DNA of 64,000 bases from JACPUW01 sp049115495 (lineage in GTDB: Bacteria; Bacteroidota; Bacteroidia; CAILMK01; JACPUW01): NCBI GenBank assembly GCA_049115495.1, contig JAGDZV010000001.1, positions 62,001 to 126,000 on the forward strand, in the 5' to 3' direction. The first letter of the stretch is position 1. Each line of letters starts with the position of its first letter. Below are positions 35,124-44,150 of the stretch, piece by piece. Both the position numbers and the translations under genes were made by a program. The notes beneath the pieces were generated by a model. It ran no database searches and had not been told where the DNA came from. It worked only from the letters and a program-made list of their open reading frames with translations.

Positions 35124-35157
35124 TTAATGGTTATTAGAATTGATAATGAAATTATAA

Positions 35158-36024
35158 ATGAGCATTATTAGCGCCATATTAGCATTAGGCGGACTTACCC
35201 TATTACTGGCTTTGATGTTGGTTTTCGCTAATAAGAAGCTTTATGTGTATGAAGATCCGCGAATAGATCAGGTAGACGATATGCTCCCGAAAGCAAATTG
35301 TGGTGCTTGTGGAATGCCTGGCTGCCGACCTTTTGCCGAAGCTTTAGTTAAGGGTGAAGTGTTACCCGGAAAATGCACAGTAAGCTCCGATGATGATAGA
35401 GCTAAAATTGCCAATTTTTTGGGCGTTTCATTAGGGGCTGAAGAAAAGAAAGTGGCACGGTTAGCCTGCGCAGGCGGTAGTAATGTGGCTAGGAATAGGG
35501 CTAACTATAAAGGCCTCCAGTCTTGCCAAGCAGCAAGTTTGGTTAGCGGTGGTGGCAAGGGTTGCTTTTGGGGCTGCCTAGGTATGGGAGATTGCAAAGT
35601 TTCTTGCGATTTTGATGCTATTAGCATGAATGAGCACCATTTGCCCATTGTTGACCCCGTAAAATGCACTGCATGTGGCGATTGTGTAGAAGCTTGCCCA
35701 AAAGACCTATTTTCTCTTGAACCAATTAACAACCGCTTATGGGTAGCATGTAAAAACTTAGAGCACGGAGATGCTGTTCTTGAAGATTGCGAAGTAGGCT
35801 GTACGGCTTGTGGAAAATGCGCGATGGATGCCCCCGGCGATTTGATTGTAATGGAGAATAATCTACCTAGGGTTAATTACGCACTATTTAGAAATGAGAA
35901 AGCCCCTATTGAACGCTGTGCAACGGGTTCAATGGTTTGGCTTGATGATAAACAAGGTGCACTTAAAGGAAAAGAAGCCAAAAAAGTAATTAGGAAAAGT
36001 GATATTGAGATGGGGTATTCCTAG
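35158..36024 (+). CDS. rnfB: Rnf complex subunit B
   Basis: 288 residues. Membrane helix 1-24, the 4Fe-4S domain with ANCGACGMPGCRPFAEAL, then an Fe-S-rich region: GCFWGCLGMGDCKVSC, CTACGDCVEACPKDL and CTACGKCAMDAPGDL. In the last motif the usual fourth Cys before Pro is Ala (DAPG). RnfB receives electrons from ferredoxin. It is placed last, 34 nt after FNR; usual orders often put it next to rnfC or rnfA. Confidence 0.93.
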   Translation: MSIISAILALGGLTLLLALMLVFANKKLYVYEDPRIDQVDDMLPKANCGACGMPGCRPFAEALVKGEVLPGKCTVSSDDDRAKIANFLGVSLGAEEKKVARLACAGGSNVARNRANYKGLQSCQAASLVSGGGKGCFWGCLGMGDCKVSCDFDAISMNEHHLPIVDPVKCTACGDCVEACPKDLFSLEPINNRLWVACKNLEHGDAVLEDCEVGCTACGKCAMDAPGDLIVMENNLPRVNYALFRNEKAPIERCATGSMVWLDDKQGALKGKEAKKVIRKSDIEMGYS

Positions 36025-36098
36025 AAAAAACACATTTACAAACAAAAACTATAATAACCTACCGCTAGCATCGTTCTCTTGCTTGGAAATCTATCAGA

Positions 36099-36821
36099 AT
36101 GAAACAAATTCTTTTTCTTGGGTTAATTGCGCTCTCCCTTTTTTCATGCGAAAAATATCATACCAGAAATACTGAAATTAGCGACTTCATTAGGTCAGAA
36201 TATTACGCTGATGCTCGTCAGATTTACTATGATGAATTCTCATTTAATAAATTTCATAAAAACTACAACGAAGCCGAATTTGATGAGAAGGAAATTGACC
36301 ATATACTAAAATTAATACAATTAGTTTATGATTCTGAATTGCCTGAAAGGGATACTATTTTTAGCGTATACAATATTCACAAGTCATGTAGTGGCAACTT
36401 CAATACAATTATATTGCACGTTGATACAAGTAATTATGCAATAAAAAATTTAGCGAAGGGAATCACTTCAAATACGAGTGACCGAGTGCTTGATAATTAT
36501 TTGTTAGAATATGAAATTGACAGTGTAGTTAGATCGATGTCTTATCCCAAATCAAATTGGCTCGCTTTATACTTTAAAAAAGCATGGAATCCTATTAAAA
36601 CAATTGATGACTTTGCAACTGTTGAAGGGGTTGAGTACTGCTCTGGAAATGAAGGCTGTTTCGATGGAGATGATATTGAAGTAAAAATAAAAGCTGGCAA
36701 AATGGAAATAGACTTTAGTCATGGTTGGGGCGATTGCCCATCAGGGTGCATTAGACGCATAGGGTGGATCTTTAGCGTTAGAAACAACCAAGTAAAACTA
36801 CTTAAACGTTACGAAAACTGA
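36099..36821 (+). CDS. Hypothetical lipoprotein
   Basis: 240 residues. Lipoprotein signal LFLGLIALSLFSC (Cys17). The remainder has no family I recognise: acidic N-half (DARQIYYDEFSFNKFHKNYN) and a C-part with Cys-rich YCSGNEGCFDGDDIEVKIKA and DCPSGCIRRIGWIFSV, whose cysteines could form disulfides in the periplasm. Separate from rnfB by 74 nt, so probably its own transcript; the gap holds no clear hairpin. Confidence 0.7.
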   Translation: MKQILFLGLIALSLFSCEKYHTRNTEISDFIRSEYYADARQIYYDEFSFNKFHKNYNEAEFDEKEIDHILKLIQLVYDSELPERDTIFSVYNIHKSCSGNFNTIILHVDTSNYAIKNLAKGITSNTSDRVLDNYLLEYEIDSVVRSMSYPKSNWLALYFKKAWNPIKTIDDFATVEGVEYCSGNEGCFDGDDIEVKIKAGKMEIDFSHGWGDCPSGCIRRIGWIFSVRNNQVKLLKRYEN

Positions 36822-36956
36822 TAAATTCACTTAACTGCCTTTTTATTAAAGGCTGTAAAAACAAAAACTCATCATCAAGGCTTTGCATGGTTTTAAAGGC
36901 TGTGTCTGAATGAATAATAAAAAGCACTTTTGCAATAATTCAAAGTTTCACATTAA

Positions 36957-38420
36957 GTGCTCAAAAAGATTAATCGAGTAATAGAGTCAAAGCATAAGCT
37001 AGCAATTTGGGCTACTCTAGCCTTCTTTCTAATTATCTATTCGAGCCTTTCTTTAATCAATCATTACAACTTCAGAACCGAAACGCTTGACCTTGGCTTA
37101 AGTAATAATGCCATGTGGGATTATGCGAATGGTAAGTTCAATTACGATGAGTGTCTTGATGATAAAGGCCAAAATTTTCTGAGAACTCATTTTGATTTAT
37201 ACATTCCACTTTTCTCTCCCCTTTCACTGCTTTTTAAATCGTATACCCTTTTAATCATTCAGATTTTAGCCATTTTATTTGGAGCTTTTGGAGCTTATAG
37301 GCTCGCGCTACATTTTGAGTTAAGTAAGCAATCATCTCTAATCGTTTTATTGGCATATCTGTCTCATTTCACTGTTTTCACAAGCCTTTCTTTTGATTAT
37401 CATAGCAATGTAGTTGCAAGCATGTTGCTCCCTTGGTATTTCCTTTTTCACTTTAAGGCTAAATCAAAAATGATGTGGCTTATTCTCTTTTTGGTTCTAG
37501 TATCAAAAGAGAACATGGGCTTTTGAATGGCATTTGTAAACCTTGGGTTAATTCTGCTTAATGGTAAAAATCGCTGGAAAAACTTATTGGCCGCCACGCT
37601 AGTTTCACTTGCCTATTCCTATTTGATACTCGATTACATAATGCCCTTAAATGGTCAAGAAAACAAATTGGCACAAGATTATTCAGTTTTAGGAAACTCA
37701 ACTTCCGATGCCATTAAAAACATGATTTCAAGCCCTTTTGAATATCTAAAATTCCTTTGGATGGACTCTAGGCCGGGGTATGACAGACCTTCGCTTTACA
37801 AAAGGGAATTTTGGATTTACTTTTTGGTTTCAGGTGGGGTTTTGCTCATAAGAAGACCTGCTTTATTGCTCATGCTTATTCCTGTTTTCTTACAAAAAAT
37901 GCTCAATGTACGAACGCAAATCTGGGGAATTAACGCCCATTATGCCATTGAAACGCTGCCAATTATTTCACTAGGTGTTATTCTCTTTTTAAAGCCAATA
38001 AAAAACATGAAATGGAGAATTAGGCCTGCACAAATTGTATTGTTCGCTACTATTTTAATCACTGCTTTCACCTTAACCATTTCGGCCAAGGGACCTAAAA
38101 ATGAGAAAGGACAATTCTTTACATTGGCTCATTACAATTGCAAATTCAATAAAGCGGAAATCAATCATGTAATTGATGCCATTCCAAAAAATGTCAGTAT
38201 TTGTGCTACTTCAAATATGTTAGCTCAAATTGCTTTCCGTGATCATGCTTTCCGTTTTCCTTATTATAAAAACGCGCAATATATTTTGCATATCAAAGGC
38301 GCAAACACCTATCCTTTAAAAGAAAATGAGTTTAATGAAAAAATCAATAAACTCTTAAATCTAGGTACTTGGAAATTAATTGAAAATGAATCCGTTTTAA
38401 TACTTGAGAAAGTAGATTAG
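36957..38420 (+). pseudogene. DUF2079-family membrane protein interrupted by an in-frame TGA
   Basis: Two consecutive open frames, 36957-37526 (start GTG, 189 residues) and 37527-38420 (297 residues), lie in the same reading frame and are divided by one TGA at 37524-37526; the next codon is ATG. The joined product reads as one DUF2079 polytopic membrane protein: FRTETLDLGLSNNAMWDYAN, LRTHFDLYIPLFSPLS, SFDYHSNVVASMLLPWYFLF, SKENMGF-stop-MAFVNLGLILL, later AHYAIETLPIISLG. A TGG(Trp) to TGA change would explain it. It could also be two polypeptides or a sequencing error. Confidence 0.72.
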
Positions 38421-38433
38421 CGTTTTGCTAATC
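38415..38433. terminator. Hairpin over the convergent stop codons of DUF2079 and methyltransferase genes
   Basis: GATTAGC (38415-38421), loop GTTTT, GCTAATC (38427-38433). It holds both stops. Downstream T-runs are weak (CCTTTTC), so termination is possible but not certain. Confidence 0.4.
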
Positions 38434-39346
38434 AGCCTTTTCTACCAACCACAATGTACATCAAATTGCCTCCGCTAAGCAAACATTCTTGGTTTTTGAG
38501 CTCTTTTAGCAATTGTTGCTGATAACGATTTACCTTAAGCCAATAGGTGTCAAATGCTTTTTTAGTTCCGCCGCCTGCGCGGTAGTAACGCCAATTTTCG
38601 TCATACCCAAATCCACCTGTTTGGTTCTCTATCCAATCTATAAGTTGCGCGGCCCTTACTCGCTTTTCTCGGGTATCATAAGGCGGAATTAAATTCAAAC
38701 ATTTATCAGAAATAAATACCTGAATGTCTTCAAGACCTATTTTTCTAAAAAGATCGGGTAGTGAATCGCCTAAACTGCTAAAACCTTCGCCCAAGGCTTT
38801 TTTACCTTTCTCACATCTTAGCCTAATTTCAAGAAAATCTAACATGTCTTCAACATCGTAATCGGTTTGAGAATACTTGTCGAACATGAGGTTTGATGCC
38901 AAATTATTTGGTTCAATGGCTACCACATAACCATCTTCTTTAGTACATCTTTTCATTTCGAGCAACACTTTTTCAGGGTCAGGAACATGAATTAAAAGTG
39001 TTTGGCAAAAAACTACATCTTGGCTTTCATTGGCTAAGTTTATGGTTTCTGCCTTGCCCTGCTCAAAGTGCATTGAAACTTCTGTTTTAGCGGCAACCTT
39101 CTTTGACTTTTGTTTTGCTCGTTTTATGTAGCGCTCCTCATTATCGATTCCTGTAACCTTGGCATTTTTAGGCAAATGTTGAGCAAATTGAAATGACATC
39201 ATGCCTTGTCCGCATCCTATATCGGCCATGTTGTTACATGATTTTAAATCTAATCTTTCAGCTAGCAGACTAAGATAATCTGGATTCCACCAGTATTCTC
39301 TGCTTTCTACTAAATGACTTTCGGAGTGGCGTTCTTTTCTTAACAA
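38432..39346 (-). CDS. Class-I SAM-dependent methyltransferase
   Basis: 304 residues. SAM-binding motif I NMADIGCGQGMMSFQFA (around 40), acidic loop TGIDNEERYIKRAKQ, motif GKAETINLANESQDVVFCQT, and EPNNLASNLMF in the middle. Substrate unknown; the HSESHLVESREYWWNPDYL start fits methyltransferase-11-type proteins that act on small molecules. Faces the DUF2079 gene tail to tail; 88 nt separate it from the glycerophosphodiesterase downstream. Confidence 0.8.
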   Translation of the reverse strand: MLRKERHSESHLVESREYWWNPDYLSLLAERLDLKSCNNMADIGCGQGMMSFQFAQHLPKNAKVTGIDNEERYIKRAKQKSKKVAAKTEVSMHFEQGKAETINLANESQDVVFCQTLLIHVPDPEKVLLEMKRCTKEDGYVVAIEPNNLASNLMFDKYSQTDYDVEDMLDFLEIRLRCEKGKKALGEGFSSLGDSLPDLFRKIGLEDIQVFISDKCLNLIPPYDTREKRVRAAQLIDWIENQTGGFGYDENWRYYRAGGGTKKAFDTYWLKVNRYQQQLLKELKNQECLLSGGNLMYIVVGRKG

Positions 39347-39434
39347 ATTGAGCGCAAGGTATACTTCTATTTCATCATTTCTATTGCAATAGTGTATTAA
39401 ATTTTGTCATTTACTAGACAATAAACAGGCCCCT

Positions 39435-40211
39435 TCAACTTCTCAACTTATATGCCCTTGCGGGGCAATCTGTTGCAATACCATCTACTCCATTCATTAA
39501 GGCTTTTTGTATCAACTTCTTTTCATTAATAGTATAGGGCAAAATTTTAATGCCCATAATATGAGCCATTTTCACTTTTCTTTTTGTTGGAATGCCATTT
39601 GGACCCAAATATTCTCCCCCTAAAGCTGCCACCTTCTCTAGTTCCTTTTTTGACCATAAGGCCCCTACCAAAAACATTGTTTCTATATCAGGAGCTAACT
39701 CTTTTATCTTTACCAACTCGTCATAATCAAATGATATAATAATTACCTCCGCATTCATTTTTAAGGTCTTTACCAAAAAAACCACATCTTGCGCAAGCCC
39801 CTTAGATTTAATCTCAATTTCAACTTTAATCCGATTCTTAGCTAATTTCAAAGTTTCTTCGAGTGTTGGAATTTTTTCATTGACAAATTGGTTTCCAAAT
39901 TCTTCACTAAAACCAGCGCTCAGTTTTTGTAGTTCATTTAGCGGCATTTCTTCAACCAAACCTGAACCATTTGTAGTTCTATCTACAGTTTCATCATGAA
40001 TTACTACAAGTTTTCCGTCTTTACTTTTACGAACGTCACATTCAAAATAATCTGCTTTTTCCACTATGGCCAATTCAAACGCTGCGAGGGTATTCTCAGG
40101 TGCTTTTGATGAATTGCCTCTATGAGCCACTATTTGCATGGTGTTAGGATGTTGAGCCAAAGCAAATGCTGTAAACAATAATGATATAAGGCAGGCCACA
40201 AATAGCTTCAT
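39435..40211 (-). CDS. Glycerophosphodiester phosphodiesterase (secreted)
   Basis: 258 residues. Signal peptide MKLFVACLISLLFTAFALAQ, then the GDPD catalytic opening IVAHRGNSSKAPENTLAAFE and ECDVRKSKDGKLVVIHDETV, carrying the His/Glu/Asp ligands of the family, and VEIEIKSKGL further on. Cleaves glycerophosphodiesters to glycerol-3-phosphate and alcohol in the periplasm. The C-terminus ILPYTINEKKLIQKALMNGV is the family end block. Confidence 0.92.
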   Translation of the reverse strand: MKLFVACLISLLFTAFALAQHPNTMQIVAHRGNSSKAPENTLAAFELAIVEKADYFECDVRKSKDGKLVVIHDETVDRTTNGSGLVEEMPLNELQKLSAGFSEEFGNQFVNEKIPTLEETLKLAKNRIKVEIEIKSKGLAQDVVFLVKTLKMNAEVIIISFDYDELVKIKELAPDIETMFLVGALWSKKELEKVAALGGEYLGPNGIPTKRKVKMAHIMGIKILPYTINEKKLIQKALMNGVDGIATDCPARAYKLRS

Positions 40212-40345
40212 ACAACATAATTACCAAAATTTCCTTTCAAAACAGGCAATGGCATATGAACAATTAATGGGTTAAAACCAACGGTTAATACAATACTTTT
40301 CGGTGTCATTTCAATAAGTTTACCTTCGTATCAAATTCATAGAGA

Positions 40346-42622
40346 ATGAGAATTTCTTTACTCCTTTGGTCTGTTTTGGCCCTATTAGCTCCTAAAAGTC
40401 TAAGTGCTAAAACAATTTTTGTAAACCAAAATGCTACAGGAAGCAATAACGGTACTAGCTGGACCAATGCATTTGTTTTTATTGACGACGCATTAAGCAA
40501 TTGGCAAACAGATGACTCAATTTGGGTGGCAAAGGGTCAATATTCTCCTAAAGACAGTAATGTATCAACATCATACAGATTGCCAAGTGGATGCGTATTA
40601 ATTGGAGGGTTCAATGGAACTGAGAAATGGCTTACTCAGCGCAATATCATACTAAATAGAACTACGATAAGTGGTGACATAAATGATAAAAATTACCCGA
40701 ACGATAATGTGAGAACTTTAATACTTGCTGACAAAACACAAAGGGGAACACGAATAGACGGTTTTACCATAAAAGATGGTTATAATTATTTTATTGCCGG
40801 CGGTATTACCATGGGCGGCGGTGCCATAAGAATTATTGATGCTTACCTTGAAATTGCTAATTGCGAGTTTTTAAACAACTATGCCTACATGCGAGGTGGG
40901 GCTATTTATCAGCAAACTTCAAGTAAACAAGTAAGTGTTAGCCATTGCCTTTTCGAGAACAACTCAACTGGAATTGATAGAAATAGTTTGGGAGGTGCGG
41001 TTTTCGCTAATTCAGCCAATTTCTTTTTTCAAGATTGTGAATTTAACCTAAACACAAGTCAAAGTGGAGGCGCCATTGCTTTATATGAAGCAAGTATTAC
41101 TGCTGATAGATGTATTTTTTCAGGCAATGAAGCGCGTATTAGAGATGGAGCTGCGATATATGATGGTAGCGATTCTCAGTTTAAAATTTACAATAGCCTT
41201 TTTGTTGGAAATGTAGCAGATGATAACTGTCCGGCCATTTACTCAAGCGCAGTTTTCAATACCCAGTTTAATGAAATAATCAATTGCACATTTGCTCACA
41301 ACATAGCAAAACCTGCTAGTGGCACCTATACTGTAAGAAGTAATGAAGACACAAAGGTTTACAATTGCATTTTTTACGGAAATCAAGCAACATTAGACCT
41401 TTTTAATCTATCCCCCACTTTTGTTCCTGATGTGCAGAATTGCCTATTTGAAGATGGAATAACCATAGGACGAAATAATTTAAAAGCCGATCCAATTTTC
41501 AGAAATCCTGCTACGCTAAGCGACGTACCTTTTCATCACGAAGACTATAATTACAGGTTCACAAAACAGTCACTTTGCTTTGAAGCTGGAAATAGCAATT
41601 TACTAAATACGAGGTATAAAACAGGACTTGATGGAAATGAAAGACCCATATACCAAGAAGCTGATTTAGGTGCTTATGAAGCTGATTTTGATCTTATATT
41701 CTTAGATTTAGTGGTAAACCCAAGCAACGCCGATACATTTAATCAAGGTGGATATTACACTCGAGATACCACAATAACTTTATACGCCGATTCAAGCGAG
41801 TGTTTCTCTTTTTCAACTTATACATCAGGCAGAAGGATATTATCGGATAATTCAAGAATGAAAATTACACTAACGTCAGATACCGTTATTCAAGCAACTT
41901 TTACATCTAAAAACTTTGTAATTAGTGTTGAATCCGCTGATGAAACCATGGGATCTGTAACCGGAGGTGGCAGGCTTGATTGTGGATTGGTTAATGAGAT
42001 AACCGTTGAAGCAACATCTAAAAAATGCTACAAGTTTGTAAACTGGACTGAAAATGGTATTGAGGTATCAAGAAACGCCACTTACACCTTTACCAACAAA
42101 GGAAACAGAAGCCTAAAAGCCAATTTTGAACAAAAGATATTTGATATAAACTCAAGTGTCTATCCACAAGGAACAGGAACCGTATCGGGCAGAACAAAAG
42201 CACCTTGTGGTACAGAAGTAACGCTTACGGCAAACCCTGCAAATGGATGGAAGTTTCTTGAATGGCAACAAAATGGTCAATTTGTTTCAGATGATCCAAA
42301 TATTAAGTTCACTATAAATCAAAACTGGTTTATTACCGCTCATTTCGAAGAAAACGTAAGTATTCAAGAGCCTTCAGCTTATGGCATTCAAATATTCCCT
42401 AACCCCGCCAATAAACTAATTAATTTAGACTTTGGTGATTACGCTGGTAAAACGATGGTTTTAATCGTAGATGTAAGTGGAAAAGAAGTATTTAGAGAAA
42501 GTATTCTTGAATCAAAAACTCAACTAAATGTTGAATCTTTAAGCAGTGGATTATACACTTTAATAATTACAAGTAAAGACTTTACGGTAGGCCACCGTAT
42601 TGCCATTAACTGTACTAATTAG
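40346..42622 (+). CDS. Secreted right-handed beta-helix protein with type IX sorting domain
   Basis: 758 residues. Signal peptide MRISLLLWSVLALLAPKSLS. About 20-440: parallel beta-helix with cysteine-containing coils (FLNNYAYMRGGAIYQ, QSGGAIALYEASITADRCIF), as in DUF1565/pectate-lyase-like repeat proteins. Then three beta-repeats like InlB B-repeats at about 450-522, 523-596 and 597-672 (ITVEATSKKCYKFVNWTENG; VTLTANPANGWKFLEWQQNG). C-terminal about 677-758 is a type-A T9SS sorting domain (IQIFPNPANKLINLDF, GKEVFRE, SSGLYTLIITS). Exported through the PorT-containing secretion system; surface adhesin is the inferred role. Confidence 0.87.
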   Translation: MRISLLLWSVLALLAPKSLSAKTIFVNQNATGSNNGTSWTNAFVFIDDALSNWQTDDSIWVAKGQYSPKDSNVSTSYRLPSGCVLIGGFNGTEKWLTQRNIILNRTTISGDINDKNYPNDNVRTLILADKTQRGTRIDGFTIKDGYNYFIAGGITMGGGAIRIIDAYLEIANCEFLNNYAYMRGGAIYQQTSSKQVSVSHCLFENNSTGIDRNSLGGAVFANSANFFFQDCEFNLNTSQSGGAIALYEASITADRCIFSGNEARIRDGAAIYDGSDSQFKIYNSLFVGNVADDNCPAIYSSAVFNTQFNEIINCTFAHNIAKPASGTYTVRSNEDTKVYNCIFYGNQATLDLFNLSPTFVPDVQNCLFEDGITIGRNNLKADPIFRNPATLSDVPFHHEDYNYRFTKQSLCFEAGNSNLLNTRYKTGLDGNERPIYQEADLGAYEADFDLIFLDLVVNPSNADTFNQGGYYTRDTTITLYADSSECFSFSTYTSGRRILSDNSRMKITLTSDTVIQATFTSKNFVISVESADETMGSVTGGGRLDCGLVNEITVEATSKKCYKFVNWTENGIEVSRNATYTFTNKGNRSLKANFEQKIFDINSSVYPQGTGTVSGRTKAPCGTEVTLTANPANGWKFLEWQQNGQFVSDDPNIKFTINQNWFITAHFEENVSIQEPSAYGIQIFPNPANKLINLDFGDYAGKTMVLIVDVSGKEVFRESILESKTQLNVESLSSGLYTLIITSKDFTVGHRIAINCTN

Positions 42623-42681
42623 TATAGAAACTTTATTACTGGCCATAAACAATTATGTAGTTTAGCAACAAAATCAGAACA

Positions 42682-43971
42682 ATGAAAAATTTACTCCCAT
42701 TAGGCCTTCTTTTGGCTTTTACAACTAGCATTTATGCTCAAAGCGTAAAAAAAGAACCTATTACATTTAAGTACATTCAATACCCTCTTCAAAATCAGGG
42801 TGCTGATGTTAAAACTTTCAATTCTACAGTACTGGTAAAGTATGAAGAAGAAGTAAAAAAAGCTGAAGAAGCTGAAAAGGCCGAACATGAAAGACTAGTT
42901 GCAGAAGACAAAGCCAAGTTTGAACAACTAATGTCGGAATATCCAGCCGTTTTGGCCGAATATGAAGCTAAGTACGCCGAGCAAATGAAGACCTATGAAG
43001 CAGCTAAAAAAGAATACGATGAAAAATCTGCTGGACTTAAAGTGGTTGAAAAGCAATTGCTCGAAAAAGATACTGAGCCAAGAAAACCAGGATATTATCC
43101 TCCCGGAAAACCATCTATGTATAACCGAACTTTTAATCCAAGTCGCCAGCAAAAAATATTTGATGCCGAAATGCTATCAAGCTCTTACTTAAATCTTGAA
43201 GGATTTACTCAAAATGAAAATGGCGATTTAAAGATTGAAGTTACCATGTTTGGTTTTGAACAACAAGATGCCACTATAAAAAGTGAAGAGAGAACTGTAT
43301 CGAGAAATGATAACTTGGTTAAGGTTAACTATTATAGCATAGTGCATAAGTACAGGCACCCAATTAATCTTAAGGTTACAACAAAGAATGGTAAAACTTT
43401 AATTGACGAAATTTTACCAGAAATTTCAGAATGGACCACCTACACATCGAGCAGCTCTGAAAGACGACCATATATAAATAAAGATGAACTTTCTGAAGCA
43501 GGTGAGAATGCGATTATGGAGAAGAACATGAAAATCATTCAGAATTATATTAATGATAATTATGCTTATCCGGTAAAAGAGCGAACAATTGATTTATACT
43601 ATGTAAAAGATAGAAAAGTTGATTATAGCGATTACCAATCAGCCTACGAAACAATATATGCCGCTTATAATCAGTATTATGATGAAAATGCCGATGCCGT
43701 TGAAAAAATTAAGAAATCAGTTGGCATTTGGGAAAACGCCTTGAAGGAATCAGACCCAGATGATAGAAAAGCAAGGGTAGATAATGATGTAACCCTTTAC
43801 ACATTAATTAGCTTAGCTGAAGCCCATTCTTGGTTGGGAAATTACAACGAAGCAGAAGGATATTTAAATAAGACGGTAAGCCTTAAAAGAAGTAATAAAG
43901 AAGAAGCGTTGGTAGATGCGATTCGCACCTTTATAAAAGATCAAAAAGTTAGAGATTCAGCCAAGGGGTAG
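42682..43971 (+). CDS. Hypothetical secreted protein with Glu/Ala/Lys-rich coiled coil
   Basis: 429 residues. Signal peptide MKNLLPLGLLLAFTTSIYAQ. Around 55-115 a coiled coil rich in E, A, K (EEVKKAEEAEKAEHERLVAE), then a Pro-rich linker (PRKPGYYPPGKPSMYN), a beta-rich middle and C-terminal helix-turn-helix repeats of TPR type (LAEAHSWLGNYNEAEGYLNK). No known family seen. Probably periplasmic. It follows the beta-helix gene by 59 nt on the same strand. Confidence 0.75.
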   Translation: MKNLLPLGLLLAFTTSIYAQSVKKEPITFKYIQYPLQNQGADVKTFNSTVLVKYEEEVKKAEEAEKAEHERLVAEDKAKFEQLMSEYPAVLAEYEAKYAEQMKTYEAAKKEYDEKSAGLKVVEKQLLEKDTEPRKPGYYPPGKPSMYNRTFNPSRQQKIFDAEMLSSSYLNLEGFTQNENGDLKIEVTMFGFEQQDATIKSEERTVSRNDNLVKVNYYSIVHKYRHPINLKVTTKNGKTLIDEILPEISEWTTYTSSSSERRPYINKDELSEAGENAIMEKNMKIIQNYINDNYAYPVKERTIDLYYVKDRKVDYSDYQSAYETIYAAYNQYYDENADAVEKIKKSVGIWENALKESDPDDRKARVDNDVTLYTLISLAEAHSWLGNYNEAEGYLNKTVSLKRSNKEEALVDAIRTFIKDQKVRDSAKG

Positions 43972-43992
43972 TTCTAACTTTTTAATAAAGTG

Positions 43993-44117
43993 AAAAGGAG
44001 CTGTATAAAAAGTGTTCCGTCACACAAAACTTGTTTTAGAATCCGAAGGATTTCTTAGCTTAAAATCCTGAATCAAGTTTTTGGATGATGTTCTTTACTT
44101 TTTATGCAGCTCCTTTT
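43993..44117. repeat. Long imperfect palindrome (MITE-like) between convergent genes
   Basis: Left end 43993-44013 (AAAAGGAGCTGTATAAAAAG plus T) and right end 44097-44117 are inverted repeats of each other with 20 of 21 bases the same (one T/C difference). Inside, AAAACTTG (44026-44033) pairs with CAAGTTTT (44074-44081). Total 125 bp with no coding. The design (near-perfect ends, nested second repeat, tail-to-tail genes) fits a miniature transposable element or a large terminator hairpin; no target-site duplication could be seen. Confidence 0.7.
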
Positions 44118-44150
44118 TTCATTTTAACCGCATACCCTTACACTGATACA

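Noticed and set aside
37524..37526. TGA in the DUF2079 gene read as selenocysteine
   Set aside because: No SECIS-like hairpin is seen after it and DUF2079 proteins are not known selenoproteins; a Trp to stop change is simpler.
43993..44117. Palindrome as part of a CRISPR array
   Set aside because: Only one pair of inverted arms, no direct repeats with spacers and no cas genes.
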